A stretch of 64,000 bases of DNA, from assembly GCF_900119155.1 (NCBI RefSeq), contig NZ_FPIR01000018.1, positions 1 through 64,000 of the forward strand, read 5' to 3'. The notes under the pieces were generated by a model. The model was not told the origin of the DNA. It made no database searches and worked only from the letters and a program-made list of their open reading frames with translations. Shown here in pieces: positions 26,590 to 34,105 of the stretch. How positions within the stretch are numbered: position 1 is the stretch's first letter; every line of letters begins with the position of its first letter. The translations under genes were made by a program, and so were the position numbers. This stretch comes from Ruminococcus sp. YE71 (lineage in GTDB: Bacteria; Bacillota; Clostridia; Oscillospirales; Ruminococcaceae).

Positions 26590-26907
26590 TTAATCCGAGT
26601 AAGGATTTTTCTTCTCAAAGAAAGAAGTCTGTCCGAGCATTTCTTCCTCGTCAGCAATCACAGCAGAGCTGTTATCCGACACTGATTTTTCATCAGCACT
26701 GGACGTAGCCGCCTGCTCGTGTTCTCTTGCGATCATATCCGCAAGAGCCTGTCCCTCACAGCTATACTGTTTGCACAGCGACTGATAGATCAGCAGAGCT
26801 TTCTGCTCACTCAGCTTTTCACATTCTGCCGTATCGGACTTGATACGCTCTTTCAGCTTGCCGATCTTCTCATCGAGCTTCGTGATCTTCTTTGCGATGT
26901 CAGTCAT
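26590..26907 (-). CDS. DUF4315-like coiled-coil element protein, copy 2
   Basis: 105 residues, near-identical to the product of 14580-14897 in the coiled-coil part (KLDEKIGKLKERIKSDTAEC) and more different in the acidic tail (TSSADEKSVSDNSSAVIADE). Same RBS context. The conservation of both copies suggests they were functional until recently. Confidence 0.6.
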   Translation of the reverse strand: MTDIAKKITKLDEKIGKLKERIKSDTAECEKLSEQKALLIYQSLCKQYSCEGQALADMIAREHEQAATSSADEKSVSDNSSAVIADEEEMLGQTSFFEKKNPYSD

Positions 26908-27145
26908 ATCATCACCCCCAATCGTTTGGACTTCGGAAATCAATTTCCACACTCCAATTATAGCGCGCAACAAGGGGCTTTGTCTACTGGTATTGCGCAC
27001 GAAGATTTGTGTGCCGGATAGGTTTTCCGTTCGACAAATTGTTATGGGGAAAATGAAAAAGCTGCGGAGCGGAGTTCGCTCACACAGCTTGTAGGGTTAT
27101 TCAATTTTGAATGGTGATTGGGTTGTTGCTAAGATAAATGAGAAT

Positions 27146-28075
27146 TTAATGCTCTATGATTTTAAGGTCAATGCTATTATTTACCGATAAACGAACTCTT
27201 CCACCGATAGGAAAAGAGAACATCGGAAATACATGACCGAAATCTACACCAAATACAATTGGAATGTCAGGAGATACTTTGTCCTTGACGATTGCTTTTA
27301 CAATATCTTCGGTCATTTTGCAGCTTTCATCAAATCTGCCGAATACGATTCCTCTTATCGTGTCTGCTCCGCTGATTTGAAGAAGCGATTGCAGATTACG
27401 GTCAAATTCGCATAAGAAGTAATCGCCCATGATATTATCATCTTCAAGGAACAATACTCTATTTTCAATCTCAGGCATATAAGGCGTACCCTGTAATAGA
27501 TTCAACGTACAAAGATTTCCTCCTATTATCTCGCCCTCACATTTTCCTTTCTGAATGACTGTATAACTTTGCGAAGCTACTGACGGTGTGACAGCGAAAG
27601 AAGCGTCACTCATTATACATTCCGAAAAGTATTTTTCCGTATATTCACGCTCGTTAAGAAATCCGAGTGCCGCAAGGTGAGGTGCATGGTATGTCACCAA
27701 GCCCGTTTTTGCATAAACGGCATTAAGTAAAGCTGTTATATCCGAATATCCGCAAAGTATCTTCGGATTTGCTCTTATCAGCTCATAATCAAGATACGGC
27801 AATATTTCATTTGCATTAAATCCACCGATACAAGCCATTACTGCCTTGACGTTTTTATCTGCAAATGCTTCATGTATATCATCGACACGAGAGCGAATAG
27901 ACGAAGATAAAAACATATTAGTTTCTCTGCAATTTTTGGAAAAGGTTACATTGAAGCCCTTGTCCTTCAGAAAAGTGAATGCGCTTTCATAAATATCAGG
28001 ACGAACCCTCGTCAAACTGCTTGACGGAGCGATAATGCGAATCTCATCTTCTGGGTTCAATTTTTGGGGTATCAT
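27146..28075 (-). CDS. S66 family peptidase (LD-carboxypeptidase / MccF-like)
   Basis: 309 residues, the usual S66 length. Nucleophile Ser111 in GYSDITALL, the oxyanion region ACIGGFNANE near 81-90, the catalytic Glu in LFLEDDN and the His in GVDFGHVFPM. Members either trim the murein tetrapeptide (LdcA) or cleave microcin C-like toxic nucleotide peptides (MccF, self-immunity). The family alone does not decide. It stands alone, with a hairpin (28109-28129) upstream. Confidence 0.85.
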   Translation of the reverse strand: MIPQKLNPEDEIRIIAPSSSLTRVRPDIYESAFTFLKDKGFNVTFSKNCRETNMFLSSSIRSRVDDIHEAFADKNVKAVMACIGGFNANEILPYLDYELIRANPKILCGYSDITALLNAVYAKTGLVTYHAPHLAALGFLNEREYTEKYFSECIMSDASFAVTPSVASQSYTVIQKGKCEGEIIGGNLCTLNLLQGTPYMPEIENRVLFLEDDNIMGDYFLCEFDRNLQSLLQISGADTIRGIVFGRFDESCKMTEDIVKAIVKDKVSPDIPIVFGVDFGHVFPMFSFPIGGRVRLSVNNSIDLKIIEH

Positions 28076-28549
28076 TCTGTCACCGCCTTATTAAATTCCG
28101 ATTTTCACGAGCAAGCCGTGTGCTTGCTCTTACTTCTTTATTGTACCACACCTCCCCCGAAAAAGCAATACTCATTTTCATCAAACATATACTTGAACAG
28201 TCGCACAGCTCCAAATGCTTTGACGAGCGAGAGAGCGACTATAAGAGATCGTTCAGAAATATTTTCATAGAAACGATGATAACAAATCATCCCGACCTGA
28301 ACGGTCGGAAGAATATCAGAAACACACCCAGCAAGCTCTGCATATTGTGTACACAAGTTCACAATATGCGCTGGCTTTCAAACCCAGCAAGCACGGTATT
28401 CATGGGGTACATTTTGAAAAATAACCACCCTGAATACAACAGCTTGTTAGAGGGTTTTGCACCCCTAAGACCCCGCTTGAAAAATGAAAGAAAAAGTGAT
28501 ATAATGGATATTGAAAATGGGCGAATACTATTATTATGGAGGTTTGTCT
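28076..28549. other. Intergenic region with hairpin and possible oriT
   Basis: GAGCAAG (28109-28115)/CTTGCTC (28123-28129) form a hairpin facing T-rich DNA. A stretch at about 28190-28240 matches, inverted, the sequence at about 14272-14320. Just upstream of mobC, 28450-28480 contains GGGTTTTGCACCCC followed by TAAGACCCCGC, which may be the origin of transfer. No coding region is recognised. Confidence 0.4.
28447..28482 (+). other. Candidate oriT upstream of mobC
   Basis: GGGTTTTGCACCCC forms a 3-4-bp GC stem with a TTTTGCA loop and is followed by TAAGACCCCGC. It lies 70-100 bp upstream of an intact mobC. Origins of transfer of mobilizable elements normally lie directly upstream of mobC. The assignment rests on position and structure only. 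Confidence 0.35.
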
Positions 28550-28957
28550 ATGAACGTAAAATCAGACGAGGAACGGAAGTCAAAGGTGCTGAAAGTCCGC
28601 TTGAACGACAAGGAGTTTGCCAAGCTGAAACAGTATACGGAGGAAAGCGGTCTGCGCTCTATGTCGGAGTATATTTTCAACTCGATTCTTGCCACACCCA
28701 TAATCGAGATCACGGACGAAGAACTTGCACCCGAAAAGGCAAGATTCAAAGAGATTGCCGACCGCATAAATTCTATCGCCATTCAGGTCAATCAGACGGG
28801 AAATATTTATCCCGAAGATATGCAGGAAATCCGTCAGGGAGTTACTGAAATTTCTGCTATGCTTGCAGAGTATCGGGCAAAGCTGGAGAGCCTTGCTGTC
28901 ACTCCGCAGACATTCAGAGTGATAGTCGATAAGGCTCACGAGGACGTAAAAAAATAA
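28550..28957 (+). CDS. mobC: MobC-family relaxosome protein
   Basis: 135 residues; the start at 28550 has GGAGG at 28539-28543. An N-terminal ribbon-helix-helix-like segment (KVLKVRLNDKEFAKLKQYTE, SMSEYIFNSIL) and a helical C-terminus (IADRINSIAIQVNQTGNIYP) are characteristic of MobC accessory proteins, which help the relaxase open oriT. It is intact, but no relaxase follows; the next gene is the 70-residue small gene. A decayed copy of its 3' end lies at 30550-30642. Confidence 0.8.
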   Translation: MNVKSDEERKSKVLKVRLNDKEFAKLKQYTEESGLRSMSEYIFNSILATPIIEITDEELAPEKARFKEIADRINSIAIQVNQTGNIYPEDMQEIRQGVTEISAMLAEYRAKLESLAVTPQTFRVIVDKAHEDVKK

Positions 28958-29383
28958 GAGGAAAATGCACCGAGGAAATTGCTTTTATTGCTGTGCCCTG
29001 CACAAGAATTATTACAATTATCCTGATATGCCGGACTCCGAGATCATTGTGGGCTATAATATGGTTACTATGAAATTGGAGGTGCGGTATATGTTAGCAA
29101 TACCCGAATTGGCAATGCCGAGAACAAACAAGGTCACTACCGTATGCAACGGCAGGCGTGAGGTCTGGACGGATTATGAACAAGCAAAGGCATTTTTCCT
29201 TGAATTGATGATGACCGCCGAGGGCGAGGAACGTGAACGAGCAGAGTGCGTTTATATCCAGCTCTTACACGGGCTTGACGAATGTTCAGACGAGGACGAA
29301 TAATCAGAAAAGGCTTTGCAGAAATGCAGAGCCTTTTGCTATACTCTCAGACGAACGAAAAAGCTCCACAGAGCCGTCCGAGC
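28862..29383 (+). repeat. Direct repeat, copy 1 (mobC end plus small gene)
   Basis: About 520 bp: mobC 3' end, small gene, terminator-like GCAGAAATGCAGAGCCTTTT and the CTCAGACGAACG box. It recurs at 30546-31072, with the XRE-TPR gene between the copies. Confidence 0.75.
29091..29303 (+). CDS. Small conserved element protein, copy 1
   Basis: 70 residues; GGAGG precedes the ATG at 29091. Sequence MLAIPELAMPRTNKVTTVCN, RREVWTDYEQAKAFFLELMM, ending in an acidic LDECSDEDE. Not recognised. A second copy lies at 30776 and a scrap at 40243, so it travels with the mobile element. It could be a small regulator or adaptor. Confidence 0.65.
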   Translation: MLAIPELAMPRTNKVTTVCNGRREVWTDYEQAKAFFLELMMTAEGEERERAECVYIQLLHGLDECSDEDE

Positions 29384-29478
29384 TTTGCGGAGCGAAACTA
29401 AAGCTGAAAAGGAAAAAGCCCTCAGACTCGCTCCGAGGACTTTGTATACTTACATTGCAGGTATGCCGCATCTACAGT

Positions 29479-30261
29479 TTACAGCTTTTCAAGCTCATTC
29501 TCAAAAAAGCCTTTATAATTTTCGCTCACAGGCAGATCAGCCACGACCTCCAACAGTTTTATCGCTCTTTCTATCTCCGCCATTGCTTTGCCCTTATCAC
29601 CGATCTCTTCATAATACTCCGCTATCTTCTGCTGCATTTGCAGGAGATTCCCCAGTGAACAATTTCGCTCCTTTGTGGCGGCTTCAAACTTTTTCTCTCC
29701 GTCAAACAGAAATGCGATCTCGGTCAGCTTTGAAAAGTATATCTCCGGTATCTGTTCGATCGCTGCCGCAGCACTCTCAATGTCACCTTTTGCTTTGTAA
29801 GCATAGGCAAGAAAACGCAGCGAATCATACCGTACCTCGCTGTCAGACGTGCGCTCTATCAGCTTTGAAGCGAGCCGTATTGTTTCATCGGGAGCATCTG
29901 AATAATTTATGACATAGAGCATATTATTCAGGATTATCTCATTGTCGGGATACTGTTCCAGCCCCTCCTCAAGGATAGCTCTGCTTTTAGCCGGGTCGCT
30001 TTCACGAAATTCATACGCTCTATTGCATATCTCATCGACTTCCTGATCAATATCGTTCTTGCTGTAATCAAACAGCTCGTCAATGCTTACACCGAAATAT
30101 CTTGCGATAGTCGGCACAAGTGCAATGTCTGGCAGAGCAATATTATTCTCCCACTTGCTCACCGCCTGAAAGCTGACCCCCAGTGCCTCCCCAAGCTCCT
30201 CCTGTGTGAGCTTGTGGCTCCGGCGCAGATCCTTGATCTTGTTTCCGATAGTAATGTTCAT
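29479..30261 (-). CDS. XRE-family regulator with TPR-like domain
   Basis: About 260 residues; the second Met at 30261 is favoured by its distance from the GAGG sequence. The N-terminal Cro/CI HTH (IKDLRRSHKLTQEELGEALG, VSFQAVSKWENNIALPDI) is followed by about 180 residues of helical repeats of TPR type (AYKAKGDIESAAAAIEQIPE). Such proteins act as transcription regulators that may sense peptides or proteins through the TPR part (analogous to PlcR/Rgg, which is inference). It lies between the two direct repeats. Confidence 0.8.
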   Translation of the reverse strand: MNITIGNKIKDLRRSHKLTQEELGEALGVSFQAVSKWENNIALPDIALVPTIARYFGVSIDELFDYSKNDIDQEVDEICNRAYEFRESDPAKSRAILEEGLEQYPDNEIILNNMLYVINYSDAPDETIRLASKLIERTSDSEVRYDSLRFLAYAYKAKGDIESAAAAIEQIPEIYFSKLTEIAFLFDGEKKFEAATKERNCSLGNLLQMQQKIAEYYEEIGDKGKAMAEIERAIKLLEVVADLPVSENYKGFFENELEKL

Positions 30262-30549
30262 GTTCATACCTCATTTCATTTTTTGAAAAGCGCTTTTCTT
30301 GTTATCATTATAGCATATTGGTGGCAGTATAGCAATAACTTTGTAGGTTTGTGTATTCAACCATAGGTTGAGCTCTGTCAGAATAGTGGGGCATACCCAC
30401 ACAAGGCAGGTATGCCGCAAGCAATTCATTTAGTTTAGTTTCGCCGATCAGAGTTTTACCAACATCAAAATAACCATTCAGCTTTCATATAAAACTCCAT
30501 ATATCTCATATTTATCAGCCGTCGTCAATCTCGGCACATAGCTGCTCTT
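30262..30549. other. Intergenic stretch upstream of XRE gene
   Basis: Contains the XRE gene promoter region (TATAATG-like sequence near 30307) and AT-rich DNA. GGCATACC near 30390 and GGTATGCC near 30409 can pair. No gene is recognised. Confidence 0.4.
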
Positions 30550-30642
30550 GCAGAGTATCAAGCAAAGTTGGAGCGCTTTGCAGTGACACCGCAGACGTTC
30601 AGATCGATAGTCGATAAAGCTCACGAGGACGTGAAGAAATAG
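30550..30642 (+). pseudogene. mobC 3' remnant
   Basis: 30 codons matching the end of mobC at 28550-28957 (AEYQAKLERFAVTPQTFRSI, VDKAHEDVKK), ending in TAG. There is no start, and the sequence upstream is unrelated. Confidence 0.7.
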
Positions 30643-30775
30643 GAGAAAAATGCACCGAGGAAAATGCTTTTATTGCTGCGCCCTACACAAGAATTATTAC
30701 AGATAATTCGCAGAGCTGGACTCCGAAAACGGAATAGGCTATAATATAGCTACTATGAAATTGGAGGTGCTTCAA

Positions 30776-30988
30776 ATGTTAGCAATACCCGAATTGGCGA
30801 TGCCGAGAACACGCAAGGTCACTACTGTCTGCAATGGCAGGCGTGAGGTCTGGACAGACTACGAAGAAGCTAAGGCATATTTCCTTGAAATGATTATGAC
30901 CACCGAGGGCGAGGAGCGCAAAAGAGCAGAGTGTGTTTACATTCAGCTTTTACACGGACTTGACAAGTGCAGCGATGAGGACGAATAA
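30776..30988 (+). CDS. Small conserved element protein, copy 2
   Basis: 70 residues, same length and start context as the copy at 29091 (MLAIPELAMPRTRKVTTVCN, EEAKAYFLEMIMTTEGEERK). Its promoter region (GGCTATAATATAGC) is also shared. The substitutions are mostly conservative, which suggests that coding function was kept. Function unknown. Confidence 0.65.
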   Translation: MLAIPELAMPRTRKVTTVCNGRREVWTDYEEAKAYFLEMIMTTEGEERKRAECVYIQLLHGLDKCSDEDE

Positions 30989-31108
30989 CCAGCGTAAGGG
31001 CTTTGCAGAAATGCAGAGCCTTTTGCTATGCCCTCAGACGAACGGAAATACCTCTCAGAGCCGTTCAAGCTGATTATGGGGAAAATATCCGCTGAAAAAG
31101 AAAAAGGC

Positions 31109-31774
31109 TCAGAGAGAGTTCTCTGAGCTTTCACATATCCAATCAATTAGCTTCATCATAGCATTCGCTCGTGATCCAATGTTCCCCGTCAAAAGATCGT
31201 CAAACCAATCTTCCCACGGCGCATCGGTCAGTTCATCGTGCTTTGCATACGCAAGACTTGAAGGCGGCATAGGTTTATTGTTTTTCGCCCATACTCCTTC
31301 TAAGACCTTCCATGTGTTCGTCGAAAGCAAATAGGAAAGTCTTTTCTCATCTTTATTATCGAGTGCTGCAAGCAGCTTGATCCTTGTAGCTGACAGCAAA
31401 TAACGTATGCTGTCATACTCCTTCTTGGGAGTAGAATAGGAGCTGTATATATCCTTTGCCTCTGAGATCAAAGTGTTCAGCTTTCCGGCATTATTAACGA
31501 TGATTTTAGAGTAAAGATATTTATACACCTAGGCAGCGTTTTTGTCAAGGGCATATTTAAGCGTTTCAAACTTATGATAATGCTTCTCAACCAAGATACC
31601 GTCGATATATTCACTTTCAAAGCGGTCACGGTCACAAAGGATAATAATATCAAGATCAGAATGCTCTGCAGCCTCGCCATATGCTACTGAGCCGGTAAGC
31701 AGGACAGCATTTACTGTGCTGTCCTGAATCAGCTTATCCGCTTCCTGCTCCAGTATTCCCAGATGCTTTTTCAT
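31109..31774 (-). pseudogene. Nucleotidyltransferase-domain protein with in-frame TAG
   Basis: One frame of 221 sense codons, split by a single TAG (plus CTA 29-31 of 31529-31531) after residue 81. The N-terminus has the minimal nucleotidyltransferase motif GSVAYG...SDLDIIIL; the C-terminus (YLYSKIIVNNAGKLNTLISE, LLSTNTWKVLEGVWAKNNKP) is a typical helical partner domain. Related enzymes add nucleotides to aminoglycosides or tRNA-like substrates, or act as MNT antitoxins. The reading frame beyond the stop is undamaged, so the lesion is recent or read through. It overlaps the HIT gene (ATGA). Confidence 0.75.
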
Positions 31775-32235
31775 ATCAGCTTCTCCAATTCCTCAAGCAG
31801 TCTGCGCTTCAAATCCGCAAGCTGTTCCTCGTCGGGTCTGTTATCATCGGAATACATCTTTTCCATAGGATACCACCAGACAGGACCTCTGCCGTTATTG
31901 CCGTAGTTCTCAACATCACCGCTGACCCTCGGGAACAGATGCCAATGAAGGTGCGCATCACCCATTCCGAGAAGCTCGTAGTTTATCTTCTCCGCACCGA
32001 ATGCCTTAGACACAGCTTCGGCAACGACCGTCATTTCTTCAAGGAATTTCGCCCGTTCCATCGAGTCAAGGTGGAACAGCTCGGTCTTGTCTCCGTGGTG
32101 CTTGTAGAGAAACAGCGTGTAGCCACGAAAATGCTGATTATCACCTATCACCACATACCCTGTTTCAAGCTCCTTGACGAAATATGGGTTTGTTCCGTTT
32201 TGTATCATTTTTATTCTGTCGCATATCAGGCACAT
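31771..32235 (-). CDS. HIT-family nucleotide hydrolase
   Basis: 154 residues, GGAG upstream. The histidine triad is HLHWHLF (His95, His97, His99). HIT proteins hydrolyse nucleoside phosphoramidates, dinucleotides or adenylylated products. Translational coupling to the nucleotidyltransferase downstream suggests the two act on related nucleotidyl compounds, which is inference. An N-terminal CxxC (CLIC) may bind zinc. Confidence 0.9.
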   Translation of the reverse strand: MCLICDRIKMIQNGTNPYFVKELETGYVVIGDNQHFRGYTLFLYKHHGDKTELFHLDSMERAKFLEEMTVVAEAVSKAFGAEKINYELLGMGDAHLHWHLFPRVSGDVENYGNNGRGPVWWYPMEKMYSDDNRPDEEQLADLKRRLLEELEKLI

Positions 32236-32267
32236 TTTAATCGCTCCTCACAATCGCTGACGATAGC

Positions 32268-33641
32268 TTACAGTCCGGATTTTTCCTTCAATACTGCAAT
32301 GGCTTTCTCCAAAGCCGGGTCACGTCCTTCGATATAATCCGCAAGACTGCGTTCCACCCGTATATCTGGTGAAAATCCCTTGTTGTAGATATCCTCACCG
32401 TTCTGAGCGATGCATCTCATCGTGCATATACGGAAAGCACCGCCGCTTTCAAGAGGTATACACAGCGGCTGTCCCGAAGAGCCTGCGGTGTTGCCGCCTA
32501 TGAATACTGCATCGGTGTTAGCTTTCATCGCATCTACAAAATCCTCGCCAGCCGAGAAAGTGTACTCGTTCATAAGCACGGCGATAGGTCCTTTCAACTT
32601 TCCAGTAGCGTGGTTCACGGTTTTTTCAGTCACACTCTCGAAAAAAATATGCCGGCTCATTCTGTATTCCTTGATGCTTTCCTCGTCCGTGTATCTTTCT
32701 TCAAACTCGGACGTGGTTATATTTTTCAGATCATCTCTGAACATACCCCACGCCTTGTATGTAGGCTGATACGTCTGCATCTCGCCACTGAAATTTTGAA
32801 AATCTCCGTCAATGAACATTGCTGCAATCTGATGTCCGTTGAAGCTGTTGCCGCCTGTGTTCCCTCTGACATCAATTATAAAAGCCTTTGCCTTGCTGAG
32901 CCCATCAAAATGCCCGTAGATAGTTTCGGGCATAGAGTTGTCGGCAAATGACATGAATTTCATGACCGCAATGCCGTCATCGGTCATTTCGAATTTATAC
33001 GATTCCCCGCTAACTATAAGTCTCCTGCCGGTTTCTGCTGCACCGGGAGTTTCGGCGTACCATCTGATTTTAGCAGCTTCTTCTCTTGTGAGCGTGACAT
33101 CAAATTCTCTGCCGTCCTTCTCAAATTTGAACAGAGCACTGCTACCGACCCTTCCGTACATCAGCTCGATCATTGCATTTTTTCCACAGGCGGCTTCATT
33201 GGCGTGCCAGATATAGGGATAGCAGTTCTCGCGGACATATTCTGCGGCATCTGTACCGTCTATCCTCTTGACTATGCTGTAAAGCGGTATCCTGTCCTTA
33301 TATTCTTCCGAAACGCATATTACCGCAATTTCTTTTCCAAACCTGAATAAGTATACAGGAAAAGCCGAAAAATACTGTGCGTCCTGCCACACATACTCCG
33401 GAAAAGATACATCCGTATGTCCGTCGCAAAGCAGAGCGGCAAACCTCCTCATTTCACGGTAATACTCATAGGCATCCTTTGCCGCAAGCACCCGCGGGAA
33501 TGCTTTTTTGTATTCCTCATCCCAGTCGATATCCACTTTGTCCCAGAACGCAAAGTTGTATTCGGCTTCCTTCCATAGCTTTGACAGCTCATAAATTTTA
33601 AGTTCATCGGGTATAGCGTGCATTTGTGTGACATCCTCCAT
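32268..33641 (-). CDS. S41-family peptidase, cytoplasmic
   Basis: 457 residues from 33641, or 451 if the ATG at 33623 (10 nt after GGAGG) is used. The C-terminal half is an S41 (tail-specific protease) domain: AFIIDVRGNTGGNS, PIAVLMNEYTFSAGEDFVDA with the nucleophilic Ser near 380, and the later GNTAGSSGQP. The N-terminal part is helical. No signal peptide or PDZ domain is clear, unlike Ctp proteases. Similar proteins occur singly in Firmicutes; the substrate is unknown. Confidence 0.8.
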   Translation of the reverse strand: MEDVTQMHAIPDELKIYELSKLWKEAEYNFAFWDKVDIDWDEEYKKAFPRVLAAKDAYEYYREMRRFAALLCDGHTDVSFPEYVWQDAQYFSAFPVYLFRFGKEIAVICVSEEYKDRIPLYSIVKRIDGTDAAEYVRENCYPYIWHANEAACGKNAMIELMYGRVGSSALFKFEKDGREFDVTLTREEAAKIRWYAETPGAAETGRRLIVSGESYKFEMTDDGIAVMKFMSFADNSMPETIYGHFDGLSKAKAFIIDVRGNTGGNSFNGHQIAAMFIDGDFQNFSGEMQTYQPTYKAWGMFRDDLKNITTSEFEERYTDEESIKEYRMSRHIFFESVTEKTVNHATGKLKGPIAVLMNEYTFSAGEDFVDAMKANTDAVFIGGNTAGSSGQPLCIPLESGGAFRICTMRCIAQNGEDIYNKGFSPDIRVERSLADYIEGRDPALEKAIAVLKEKSGL

Positions 33642-33685
33642 CGGCTGTTATTTCATTATATCACAGATTTCTTATGATTTCTTGA

Positions 33686-34096
33686 TTATTTTCGTAAAAT
33701 ATCAAACACCCGATTCTTTTCAAAATCGCTGATGATCGCTTTCGGCAGAAGCTCTCTGCACTTTGCTTCATCTGCCCATACATAAGCCTGATGTTCAAAG
33801 CTGACTGTGACATTCTCGGTCGCAGTTTCGCATAGATAAACGATCAGCAGATCGGGCAGCTTGCCTTTCAGAACACTGACATAAGCGATCTTTTTTATCT
33901 CAATATCCGTGATGCCCGTTTCCTCTTTTATCTCTCGGAACACAGCATCTTCGGGCGTTTCACCGTCCTCGATATTGCCGCCTGCGTTCTCCCAGGTGTT
34001 TGCACCCGTGTGGTCATTTTCGCATCTCTGAACTAAGAGAAATCTATTTAGCGCCCTGTTGTAAATGATACATTTCACGATGATCTTTGCTGTCAT
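33686..34096 (-). CDS. NUDIX hydrolase
   Basis: 136 residues with the complete Nudix box G-x5-E-x7-REIKEETGI at residues 40-62, which binds the metal and cleaves a nucleoside diphosphate linked to X. GAGGTGA precedes the ATG. The substrate cannot be told. It lies 9 bp after the fusion protein gene ends on the same strand, probably in one transcript. Confidence 0.9.
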   Translation of the reverse strand: MTAKIIVKCIIYNRALNRFLLVQRCENDHTGANTWENAGGNIEDGETPEDAVFREIKEETGITDIEIKKIAYVSVLKGKLPDLLIVYLCETATENVTVSFEHQAYVWADEAKCRELLPKAIISDFEKNRVFDILRK

Positions 34097-34105
34097 TTTG
34101 TCACC

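Larger units (their letters stand above)
26225..27032 (-). repeat. Inverted repeat, copy 2 (about 810 bp)
   Basis: Reverse-oriented copy of 14455-15263, including both small genes. In this copy the recombinase that should follow is replaced by the tyrosine integrase fragment. Sequence differences are scattered, mostly in the acidic tail of the DUF4315-like gene, so the copies diverged or came from related elements. Confidence 0.85.
30546..31072 (+). repeat. Direct repeat, copy 2
   Basis: Second copy of 28862-29383. The left border enters the last 30 codons of mobC. It contains the second small gene and the CTCAGACGAACGG box (31033-31045), and is followed by another hairpin. Confidence 0.75.

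Noticed and set aside
29479-29912. Plus-strand frame (198 codons) over the XRE-TPR gene
   Set aside because: Antisense to a well-supported regulator, with no start context.
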